From JANNYA01 sp031422315 (GTDB taxonomy: Bacteria; Pseudomonadota; Gammaproteobacteria; Xanthomonadales; SZUA-5), in assembly GCA_031422315.1 (NCBI GenBank), contig JANOQN010000073.1:1-64000 (forward strand): a DNA stretch of 64,000 nucleotides, in the 5' to 3' direction. This document shows, piece by piece, positions 25,817-33,090 of the stretch (within the stretch, counting starts at the first letter, position 1; each line of letters begins with the position of its first letter). The position numbers were made by a program, and so were the translations under genes. The notes below the pieces were generated by a model. That model saw nothing but the letters and a program-made list of their open reading frames with translations, did no database searches and was not told the DNA's origin.

Positions 25817-26980
25817 ATGCGCCGCATAGCCATTCCGGAGCGCGTGGCCTGGCGCGCTCAAGCAAGCCAGCTCGGATTTCATTTTCACACGATTGACGAT
25901 GCGCCGTATTGGGTGGAAGACGCCTACTACCAGCTCACGCTCAAGCAAATTGAGGAAGACATCGAAGCGCCATCGGCAGTTTTGCATCAGCTGGCGATGA
26001 CGTTGGTTGATGAAGTCGTCAAAGATGAGGCGCTTTTGCGCCAGCTTGAAATTCCAGAGCCTTACTGGGATTGGATTGCGCGCAGCTGGCATGAGCGCCA
26101 CCCACACCTGTATGGTCGCATGGATTTTTCTTACAGCGGTACCGGCCCAGCCAAGCTGCTGGAGTTAAATTACGATACGCCTACTAGCTTGTATGAAGCA
26201 GCTTATTTTCAGTGGCTGTGGCTGGAGCAAATCATAGCGCGCGGCGATTTGCCAAAAGCTGCCGATCAATACAATGCGATTCAAGAATTGCTGATCGCCG
26301 CATTTAGTAAGTTAGCGAACGGCTTACCGCAGCCGCTGTATTTCGCATCGGTAAAAGATCATCTTGAAGATCGCGGCACCGTGCTCTATTTGCGTGATTG
26401 CGCAGCGCAAGCCGGCATCAGCACCGAGCTGATTGACATTGAAGATATCGGCATTGCCGTCGGTGGCCGATTTACCGATCTGGATAATCGTGTCATCACA
26501 TCAATGTTCAAGCTATACCCGCTAGAGCACCTATTTCGGGAAGAATTTGGCCCCTATCTACCCGATAGCCAGCTCCAGCTGTTCGAGCCGCCGTGGAAAG
26601 CCATCTTGTCCAATAAAGGCGTACTGCCGATGCTATGGCAGCGCTACCCGAACCACCCGAACTTGCTAGAAGCCTATTTTGAAAAAGCAGACGAACCCGC
26701 ATTATCCAAAGGCTGGGTCCGCAAACCATTGCATTCTCGAGAAGGCGCAAACGTGCAGCTGATAGCGCCAGATGGCACCCATGCCAGTCAAGCCGGGCCC
26801 TACGCCGACGGCGGCTTTATTCGCCAGCGCTACCATGCACTGCCTCAATTTGACGAATGGCGCGCGGTAGTCGGTGCCTGGATCATCGCCGACACGCCCG
26901 CAGGTTTGGGCATGCGCGAAGATTCTGGCTTAATCACAAGGGATTCCGCCAGATTTGTGCCGCATGCGATTGTTGGGTAG
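25817..26980 (+). CDS. yjfC: Glutathionylspermidine-synthase-like ATP-grasp ligase (YjfC/YgiC)
   Basis: 387 residues from ATG 25817, one base after the yjfM stop. Family marks: Y-W-V-E-D-A-Y-Y near the start, G-R-M-D-F-S-Y-S-G-T-G-P-A-K-L-L-E-L-N-Y-D-T-P-T, and A-I-L-S-N-K-G-V-L-P-M-L-W near 275 (ATP-grasp lysine region), ending G-G-F-I-R-Q-R-Y. The amidase domain of bifunctional glutathionylspermidine synthase is absent. It should form an amide bond between a carboxyl group and an amine using ATP, but the true substrates of the YjfC branch are not known to me. Last gene of the yjf operon. Confidence 0.9.
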   Translation: MRRIAIPERVAWRAQASQLGFHFHTIDDAPYWVEDAYYQLTLKQIEEDIEAPSAVLHQLAMTLVDEVVKDEALLRQLEIPEPYWDWIARSWHERHPHLYGRMDFSYSGTGPAKLLELNYDTPTSLYEAAYFQWLWLEQIIARGDLPKAADQYNAIQELLIAAFSKLANGLPQPLYFASVKDHLEDRGTVLYLRDCAAQAGISTELIDIEDIGIAVGGRFTDLDNRVITSMFKLYPLEHLFREEFGPYLPDSQLQLFEPPWKAILSNKGVLPMLWQRYPNHPNLLEAYFEKADEPALSKGWVRKPLHSREGANVQLIAPDGTHASQAGPYADGGFIRQRYHALPQFDEWRAVVGAWIIADTPAGLGMREDSGLITRDSARFVPHAIVG

Positions 26981-27043
26981 TGACTGGCGTTCTGGGAGGA
27001 AATTGCCCAAGTTAAGTTAATCAGAATAGAGCTAAAAGCTTGG

Positions 27044-27423
27044 CTAGTCTGACTCGATCGGGCAAAGTGCGATATAAGCCTGTTGCAGCGCGTTCTCGCA
27101 GAGGTTCACGGCGTCAACATTCCAACCAAGATCGCGCAATGCCCAGCAAAGATTGATGAGATAGATTGCCTGTTGCTCACCAGAAAAATTCCTCACATAG
27201 GATCGAAAGTCGCCAAAGCTCGCAGTGCGCCACTTACCCGCCATAAAACAAATGTTCTCGACAACGTTCGCCGCTTCAGATGCCCGGCAAAGCATGGCTA
27301 GTCCAGTCAAGTCTAAAAAAAGAAATCCATCCGATACGGGTTGATCTGGGAAATACCAATATAGGGATCGCCCTCGATGCAGGCGACAAACTGGCTGAGT
27401 AGTTCTTTTGAAAGTAACTTCAT
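27044..27423 (-). pseudogene. Hypothetical protein gene with frameshift at a homopolymer
   Basis: Two frames join at a run of seven A (27315-27321, seven T on the coding strand). The first, from ATG 27423, reads MKLLSKELLSQFVACIEGDP...RMDFFF and stops. With one extra T it continues FLDLTGLAMLCRASEAANVV... to NALQQAYIALCPIESD at 27044. The complete product would be about 127 residues. I do not recognise the family. It could be a true frameshift, a sequencing error in the homopolymer, or slippage during expression. No signal peptide or membrane span. Confidence 0.5.
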
Positions 27424-27506
27424 GTTTTGGTTTAAGCTGCACGCCGCAGCATTTTAAAATTCGGTTCTTCGCTTTAAGCTTAACTCAGAAATCTGGCTAA
27501 GCTAAT

Positions 27507-27842
27507 TCAGGTCATGCTCGCCAGACTCCAGCTGCCGTTTTTACCATCACTGTATGCGGGGCTGCAGCTAAACCAAGCCCTAAAGTAGCTTGGACCATCG
27601 AGTCCGCCAGAGGACTTAAAGCGCGCAATAAAATGGTCCAATCTCAGCCCTTGCTGGCAACCAAAACCTGGAATTTCCCTCGGGTACCAGAAGCTGGTGT
27701 CGGCAACGCCATACGCGTCAAAGCTTTTATCGCCATAGGGCTGCGGGCCGCTATTGTCAAAACCTGGGATTGGCGCCGTGATGCATTCACGCGGTAGCAG
27801 GACAATTGACTCACTGGCGTAACATTCGCTGCTAGCGATCAC
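27507..27842 (-). CDS. Hypothetical protein, possibly a fragment
   Basis: 111 codons with a GTG start. Residues such as P-G-F-D-N-S-G-P-Q-P-Y-G-D-K-S-F-D-A-Y-G-V-A-D and F-W-Y-P-R-E-I-P-G-F-G look like a folded, Gly/aromatic-rich protein rather than noise. I see no signal peptide, no known motif and no good ribosome binding site. It may be the surviving part of a larger gene. Confidence 0.35.
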   Translation of the reverse strand: MIASSECYASESIVLLPRECITAPIPGFDNSGPQPYGDKSFDAYGVADTSFWYPREIPGFGCQQGLRLDHFIARFKSSGGLDGPSYFRAWFSCSPAYSDGKNGSWSLASMT

Positions 27843-27872
27843 TTAGAACGTTTATCGTTCGAACCGAATCTA

Positions 27873-29471
27873 TTAAATCGGCAGGCCACGTAACGCTTGG
27901 CGAAAAAACGCCCGATCTGTCACCACCAGCTCGGGCAGCCGTTTTTGCAGGCGTGCGACGGCAGCGCGTGCCGCTTTTACCTCGCCGTCGTACGCTTCAT
28001 ACCAGGCCAACTCCAACAACACATTGCAGCGTTGCAGTGCGTCAACCTGCAGGCTGCCGAGTTCCACTTCCGTGTGTAACGCACGCACAATTTGCAACCA
28101 CGACCTGCCGCGCGTGATAGATGTTTGCGGCGCAAATTGCTGGGCGTACTCCTCAAAGCTGAGCACTGGCCACTGTTGAAATACTGCGAGGCTAGCCGGC
28201 TTTTTTTGCATGCCTCCGTCGCGCGCCACACGCAGCAGATAGATCTGATTCCAAAACCCGCCGCTACTGCCGTGCTGTTCGCTGAGCAAATTCGCCAACG
28301 CAATCCAACGCATCGCTTGCTGCTGTGCGTCATTGCTGGGGTTTTTTGACGGGCTGTTGCGCGCTTCGGCGGATGCCACTTTGACAGTAACGATGGCTAA
28401 TTTGCAGCGCACGAACAGCCAAATCGACCAGCCTAAATTGCTAGCGGCAGAAGCTGCGGCGTCAAACAGCTCGGCCTCCGATGCTAAATCGAGCGCCTGG
28501 TGATAATGATCCAATGCTTGATCGGCGGATCGCTCGCGCTCGGCAATGCTGCGCTGGCTGTCCAATGCTGCGGCGCGAAATAGCAGCGCTTTTAGATTTG
28601 CGCGTTCTGCCTGTACGCGCGGGTGATGTGCAAACGCTGCGCTAAGCTGGCGATCCTGTTCGGCTTTTAACAAGATGCGCGCCGCCGCACGGACTTCACG
28701 ATGCGCATAGGCGCACCATGCTTGCACAATCATCGCCATGGCGCTGATCCACTGGCCATCCTCGAAGCGTTTGGTTTGCATCGGCAGTTGCTTCAACACG
28801 GCGAGCGCCGCATCAGGGTTGCCAGCGCGCCGCCAAACCATCGCCTGTTGCAACAATGCGAATGCGGTTTGCCTTGGGTGCTGTGCCAGACGTTCTGTCA
28901 TTCTGTAGCCGGCCAAAGCCCCCTGCTGTCCGTCAACAATCAAATGACCGTCCTGCTGCTCGCGCTTGGCGATCGCAAACGCGCGCCAAAATTCCGCACT
29001 GGCTTGCGCGCTTTTGGAATTTGCCACTTTTGCCGGTGCAGCCGTCAAGGGCTGCTGTGCCGCGATGTTGCTTCTGATCTGTAAATAGTCACGCACTTGC
29101 GCAACCGTAGCCGCCTTGCCATTCAATTGCACCCGTATGGATTCAAATACGCCGGGCATCAGCCAAAACGGCCCTTGGCTGCGATTGCGCGTTGAGCGTA
29201 TGTCGGGATGTACGGAAAAATCATTTCCCCAGCCAATGTCGAGCTGCCACGCGCGAAAGTCAACGAATGCTCTAGTAATCAGCATGCGCAGATGTTTGAT
29301 ATGAGGAAACTGTGCTTGTAAACACGCCACCGTCAATAGCGCCGGCGCGCTTGCAAGCACGCGCGCGCGCTCCGCTTCTAACTGCCACAGTGCCAGCAGT
29401 AGCCACAGGCTTTGCGGCTTAGTCGGCTTGCCATTGATAGACGCTGGATGGCGTAGTTCGATATTGATCAT
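27873..29471 (-). CDS. TPR-containing putative transcriptional regulator
   Basis: 532 residues, not a clear member of a named family. Residues 1-125 look like a winged-helix type domain (L-L-L-A-L-W-Q-L-E, then L-Q-A-Q-F-P-H-I-K-H-L-R-M-L-I-T-R-A-F). Residues about 150-500 are Ala/Leu-rich helical repeats of TPR character (A-F-A-L-L-Q-Q-A-M-V-W-R-R-A-G-N-P-D-A-A). This resembles BTAD/SARP- or MalT-like regulators, but without an ATPase motif. It is divergent from the beta-lactamase genes, with a five-unit 9-bp repeat array between them, so control of those genes is plausible. Confidence 0.55.
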   Translation of the reverse strand: MINIELRHPASINGKPTKPQSLWLLLALWQLEAERARVLASAPALLTVACLQAQFPHIKHLRMLITRAFVDFRAWQLDIGWGNDFSVHPDIRSTRNRSQGPFWLMPGVFESIRVQLNGKAATVAQVRDYLQIRSNIAAQQPLTAAPAKVANSKSAQASAEFWRAFAIAKREQQDGHLIVDGQQGALAGYRMTERLAQHPRQTAFALLQQAMVWRRAGNPDAALAVLKQLPMQTKRFEDGQWISAMAMIVQAWCAYAHREVRAAARILLKAEQDRQLSAAFAHHPRVQAERANLKALLFRAAALDSQRSIAERERSADQALDHYHQALDLASEAELFDAAASAASNLGWSIWLFVRCKLAIVTVKVASAEARNSPSKNPSNDAQQQAMRWIALANLLSEQHGSSGGFWNQIYLLRVARDGGMQKKPASLAVFQQWPVLSFEEYAQQFAPQTSITRGRSWLQIVRALHTEVELGSLQVDALQRCNVLLELAWYEAYDGEVKAARAAVARLQKRLPELVVTDRAFFRQALRGLPI

Positions 29472-29525
29472 GCGCTAACCTGCTTGGCCGTAAGACTTAG
29501 CTATTGTCGCAGCAAAGACTCACTA

Positions 29526-29570
29526 CGTAACAGTCGTTACATGCGTGACAATCGTGACGAGCGTGACGAA
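29526..29570. repeat. Five tandem 9-bp repeats (CGTGACNNN)
   Basis: Units start at 29526, 29535, 29544, 29553 and 29562: CGTAACAGT, CGTTACATG, CGTGACAAT, CGTGACGAG, CGTGACGAA. The first six bases are nearly constant and the last three vary, as in an iteron-like binding array. It lies between the divergent TPR regulator and the class D beta-lactamase, about 100 bp before the latter's ATG. Confidence 0.7.
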
Positions 29571-29673
29571 TGCATCAACTTGGGTGCCCTGTCGGAAGCG
29601 ATGCAATGCGACTAGCGTATGCATGCCTGCTGCAAACGCACAGCAGCGATCACATTCCAGGAGATTGCAGCAA

Positions 29674-30597
29674 ATGAGTCTATTTTCCCCCGTCCCGCTC
29701 GGGAGTCAGTTTTTACCCTTGGTATTGGCGCACTTTATTCGCCCACTGAGCCTATTCGCAATTTTCGGCTGTGGCGTAGCAGCTGCCCGCAGCGCAGAAG
29801 CAACTGTGCCTGCCGCAAAGAACGCGCCAGTACCGAACGCGGCAAGCGGCGTGGCGCAGCAGTTTCGCTTTGCCGGCTACACGGGCTCTTTCGCTACTAA
29901 AACGGGTCAACAGCTGACGATAGGGCACGGCGCACAAGATGCGCAGCTGGCCAGCTCGCCAGCATCTACTTTCAAAGTGTTCTTGGCATTGGTCGCTCTA
30001 CAGACTGGCGAGCTCAAAAGTGCAGACGAGATCGTGCCATGGAATCGCAAGCCGTATCCGAATCGCCCAGAATGGCAGAACGATATGGCGCTGCGCGACG
30101 CGATGCAGACTTCGTCGGAAAGCTATTTTCAAGTGCTAGCCGAACGCATCGGCCGAGCTCGTATTGCCGCTTGGGTGCGCCAGCTGGGATACGGCAATTT
30201 GCAGCTGGGCGTTGATCCCAAACTGGCCTGGCATGACGGCGTTTTTTTGATCAATACCGCTCAACAAGTTGATTGGATGCACCGCTTACAGATGAACCAG
30301 CTGCCGATCAAGCCTGCGCACCTAAAGGCCGTGAAAAAAGCGCTATTGGAACCGTCCCAAACCAACGCCCAGTTCGAAATCTATAGCAAAACCGGCACAT
30401 CCCTACCTAGTCAAGGCGCAGGACTAGGATGGTGGATCGGCTTTGTAGAGAATCTCCAGAACCCGCAGCTAAGCTGTAGTTTCGCGCTAAAGGTCAATCT
30501 GTCGAAAATAGATGATCGCCAACAGCGGATTGCCTTTGGCAAGAAGCTACTCCGGCAGATGGGTTGCTTGCCGATAGAGTCAACTGAAAAAGGGTAG
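29674..30597 (+). CDS. Class D (OXA-like) beta-lactamase
   Basis: 307 residues from ATG 29674, which has AGGAGA upstream; in-frame codons back to 29545 are probably untranslated. N-terminal signal sequence (L-F-A-I-F-G-C-G-V-A-A-A). Class D motifs: S98-T-F-K101 (active-site Ser and carbamylated Lys), Y-G-N at 173, K-T-G at 239 followed by W-W-I-G. The S-x-V motif is aberrant (S-S-E in SSESYFQVLAERIG), placing Glu where Val is usual. It should hydrolyse beta-lactams in the periplasm, though activity range cannot be judged. It is followed after 58 bp by a class A enzyme. Confidence 0.85.
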   Translation: MSLFSPVPLGSQFLPLVLAHFIRPLSLFAIFGCGVAAARSAEATVPAAKNAPVPNAASGVAQQFRFAGYTGSFATKTGQQLTIGHGAQDAQLASSPASTFKVFLALVALQTGELKSADEIVPWNRKPYPNRPEWQNDMALRDAMQTSSESYFQVLAERIGRARIAAWVRQLGYGNLQLGVDPKLAWHDGVFLINTAQQVDWMHRLQMNQLPIKPAHLKAVKKALLEPSQTNAQFEIYSKTGTSLPSQGAGLGWWIGFVENLQNPQLSCSFALKVNLSKIDDRQQRIAFGKKLLRQMGCLPIESTEKG

Positions 30598-30655
30598 CAA
30601 CCAAATTTGCCCATCTTGCCCATGAAAATCAAATACCCACAATAGGATCACTTAA

Positions 30656-31558
30656 ATGTTCAAAAGACGCGACTTTTTGATTACGTCCATGGCAGCGAGC
30701 ACAATTTTGGCAATGCCTGTTGCTGCAGAACCTGCTACGCGCCGCTTTGATGCCGCCGAGCGGCTTCGGGTGTTGGAAGTGGGACAGGCGCGCCTCGGCG
30801 TTTGTTTGCTCGACACGGTTACAGGCGAGATCAGCGGTAATCGCATTAACGAACGCTTTGCTATGTGTTCGACTTTCAAACTGGCTATGATTGCCGCCTG
30901 CCTGCGCGAGGCAGACAATGGGCGCTTGAATCTAGATGAGATACTGCCCTATTCAGAGGCAGATCTTCTCCCTTGGGCACCGGTTACAAGAAAGCACCTC
31001 GCCGAGGGCGGGCTGAGTGTTGCCACTTTGGCGCAAGCTGCTCAAGAAATGAGCGATGGCGTTGCCGCCAACCTTTTGGTTAAGCGTCTGGGCGGCCCTA
31101 AGGCTGTCACCACGAAGTTACGAGAAATGGGCGATACGGTGACCCGACTTGATCGCTATGAGCCGGATCTAGGCTTGGTTCTTTCCGCCGATACTCGCGA
31201 CACCACCTCACCGCTTGCTTATGCGCAGCTTGTCAGGCGCATTCTGACGGGTAGTATTTTACAGCACGATTCGCGCGAACGACTTCTGGAGTGGACTCGA
31301 AATACAAGCACGGGTACTAGGCGGCTGCGAGCCGGGCTCCCCACTGAATGGCGTAGTGGGAATAAGACTGGGACTGGGCGCGACCAGGGGACGACCAATA
31401 AGTGCAATGACGTCGCTATTACTTTTCCGCCTGGCAAAAACCCAATCATCATTGCAGCCTATTTCGACAGCGGCGAATACACGGAAAAGGTAGAAGCGAG
31501 GCATGAGGCTGTCCTCGCTAAAGTGGGAAAGATTGCAGTCGAATGGGCTGTAAGTTAG
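30656..31558 (+). CDS. Class A beta-lactamase with Tat signal
   Basis: 300 residues. The N-terminus MFKRRDFLITSMAAS is a twin-arginine (Tat) signal. Motifs: C71-S72-T-F-K75 (S-x-x-K), S133-D-G (SDG in place of SDN), E169-P-D-L-G (general base Glu kept, but the usual Asn170 is Gly), K237-T-G-T. After KTGTG there is a short insertion carrying Cys250. The family hydrolyses penicillins and cephalosporins through a serine acyl-enzyme. An SDG motif also occurs in mycobacterial BlaC, where it goes with weak clavulanate inhibition. It is probably an operon with the class D gene upstream. Confidence 0.9.
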   Translation: MFKRRDFLITSMAASTILAMPVAAEPATRRFDAAERLRVLEVGQARLGVCLLDTVTGEISGNRINERFAMCSTFKLAMIAACLREADNGRLNLDEILPYSEADLLPWAPVTRKHLAEGGLSVATLAQAAQEMSDGVAANLLVKRLGGPKAVTTKLREMGDTVTRLDRYEPDLGLVLSADTRDTTSPLAYAQLVRRILTGSILQHDSRERLLEWTRNTSTGTRRLRAGLPTEWRSGNKTGTGRDQGTTNKCNDVAITFPPGKNPIIIAAYFDSGEYTEKVEARHEAVLAKVGKIAVEWAVS

Positions 31559-31815
31559 TTGCGCGCACTACTTTTTCATTGATTCCAAATTCGACCTCGT
31601 TGTTAACCCGAACGTTAGTAAAGCCACATACAGCGCGCCTGTCGGCGCTCTGGCCAAGGATGGAACTATCCTCACGCCACTTATCTCGTTCGAGAAGGCT
31701 ATGGAACGTTATCATGCAAGCGACTGAGGGCTCGTTACTAAATTGGAGACACGATCTCGTCGTTCTTCATATCCTGATCGTCGATCACTAACCGCTGTAA
31801 TCCATTGGTCAGCGG
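31559..31815. other. Intergenic gap after the class A beta-lactamase
   Basis: 257 bp with no convincing gene or terminator. Short open frames on both strands have no family features and no ribosome binding sites. Confidence 0.4.
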
Positions 31816-32016
31816 CTAAGCAGGCTCATCTGGAATGAGCTTATCTTCCAACCAGGCGATTTGATCTTTTTGCACGAGCTTGCGTTTTTTTAGGCGCTTG
31901 ATCGCCAGCTCTTCGCCTTTGGCTTTTTCAAGCTCGGCAATCGCTTGATCTAAATCGCGATGCGCTTGTCGCAGCTCGTGCAGCATTCGGAACATCTCAC
32001 CCGGTGTCATAGACAT
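31816..32016 (-). CDS. DUF465 (YdcH-like) small helical protein
   Basis: 66 residues, one long helical hairpin. The C-terminal half contains the family pattern L-K-K-R-K-L-x-x-K-D-Q-I-A-W-L. Function of DUF465 proteins is unknown. It ends 16 bp before... the enoyl-CoA hydratase gene lies upstream on the same strand with a 10-bp gap, so co-transcription is likely. The start could also be the second Met (two codons in). Confidence 0.75.
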   Translation of the reverse strand: MSMTPGEMFRMLHELRQAHRDLDQAIAELEKAKGEELAIKRLKKRKLVQKDQIAWLEDKLIPDEPA

Positions 32017-32026
32017 AATTAGCTAG

Positions 32027-32770
32027 CTACGCTTTGGCGAAGAATGCAGCGAATATCGCTTTAGCTTCTTCGCTTTGCAAACGCTCAGCAAAGATTTTAG
32101 CTTCAAAGTTGACGCGCTCAACCAAGCTCTCTGGCGCCCGCTTCATCAGCGCTTTGCTAGCGATTAGCGCTTCTGTTGGCTTGGCCGCCAAAATTTTCGC
32201 TTTGCCGCGCGCAAAACTTAAAAGCTCGGCTGCGGGCAGCACTTTGTTGACGATATTAAGCGCGCACGCGGTGTGCGCATCAAAACTTTCACCCAGCAAC
32301 AACAGCTCAGCAGCTTTGGTATGGCCTAGCATGGCGGGTAAAATTTGACTGCTGCCCGCTTCGGGCACCAAGCCCAAGTCAACAAACGGCATTTTAAAAG
32401 TCGCTGATTCAGATGCGTAAACCAGATCGCAGTGCAATAGCAAAGTGGTGCCAATCCCGATGGCAATGCCCGGCACCGCCGCTAGCATTGGCTTTTTGAA
32501 TACCGGCAGCAAATTAAGCAGCTGGAATACTGGCGCATCTCCACCTGTTGGCGGTGCGCTGGCAAAATCGCCCAGATCGTTGCCTGCGGTAAACACATCG
32601 CCCATTCCGGTAAACAGCACGACTTTGATCTCAGGATTTTCCTGCGCTTCATTCAAGGCCGAAACCAGCCGCGCGTACATTTCCCGCGTGATGGCGTTTT
32701 TCTTCTCAGGCCGAGCAAACGCAATAGTGCGCACGCCGCTCTGATCTTGTACTCGTATATGTTGACTCAT
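32027..32770 (-). CDS. Enoyl-CoA hydratase/isomerase family protein
   Basis: 247 residues from ATG 32770 (MSQHIRVQDQSGVRTIAFAR). Crotonase fold: R-P-E-K-K-N-A-I-T at the start, oxyanion-hole segment T-A-G-N-D-L-G-D-F, the G-I-A-I-G-I-G-T-T-L-L-L-H-C-D-L turn, and F-V-D-L-G-L-V-P-E-A-G-S-S. The residues that define a true hydratase Glu pair are not clear, so it may be an isomerase or another acyl-CoA enzyme of fatty acid degradation. The in-frame start at 32827 is not needed. Followed by a DUF465 gene. Confidence 0.88.
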   Translation of the reverse strand: MSQHIRVQDQSGVRTIAFARPEKKNAITREMYARLVSALNEAQENPEIKVVLFTGMGDVFTAGNDLGDFASAPPTGGDAPVFQLLNLLPVFKKPMLAAVPGIAIGIGTTLLLHCDLVYASESATFKMPFVDLGLVPEAGSSQILPAMLGHTKAAELLLLGESFDAHTACALNIVNKVLPAAELLSFARGKAKILAAKPTEALIASKALMKRAPESLVERVNFEAKIFAERLQSEEAKAIFAAFFAKA

Positions 32771-32910
32771 ACCCGCTCCGCTTAATTTAAGCCCGTATGT
32801 TAGCGGATTATTTGGAGTGCGAACCATGCTGACGTTGCCGTTGGAAATGAATCAGATTGATGCGTCCCAGCTCACTAAAGCCAACTTCTGGCTTTGAGCC
32901 AAGCCCGACA

Positions 32911-33050
32911 CCTTGTCCCCAACCCATAAAGGGAGAGGGGCTAAATCCGACCGCTGATACGAAGAGGCTAAAACCGCCTTAAGTCTCAATCAAAGCCCGA
33001 ATAGGCTCCCCTCTCCCTTGATGGGAGGGGTTGGGGGAGAGGGTGTGGCG
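32911..33050. repeat. Dispersed intergenic repeat with CCCTCTCCC palindromes (copy 1)
   Basis: The stretch contains GGGAGAGGGGCTAAATCCG near 32929 and CCCCTCTCCCTTGATGGGAG near 33006, followed by GGGGTTGGGGGAGAGGG. It forms an imperfect inverted repeat. The same words occur in opposite orientation at 51075-51240, so this is a dispersed extragenic palindrome-like family. It lies between the hydratase promoter side and the end of the BNR protein gene. Confidence 0.75.
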
Positions 33051-33090
33051 CCCCGATTGATCTCCCTTTACGATTTGAAACAGCCCAAAA

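Noticed and set aside
27507..27842. Joining this frame with the frameshifted gene at 27044 as one gene
   Set aside because: The products share no motif, and a 63-bp gap with stops separates them.
29526..29570. CRISPR array or plasmid origin iterons
   Set aside because: The 9-bp units have no spacers, and no cas or replication initiator gene is nearby.
30656..31558. Class A enzyme as a carbapenemase with a Cys69-Cys238 bond
   Set aside because: Cys71 matches position 69, but the second Cys lies about 13 residues after the KTG Lys rather than directly after KTGT, so the hallmark bond is not present.
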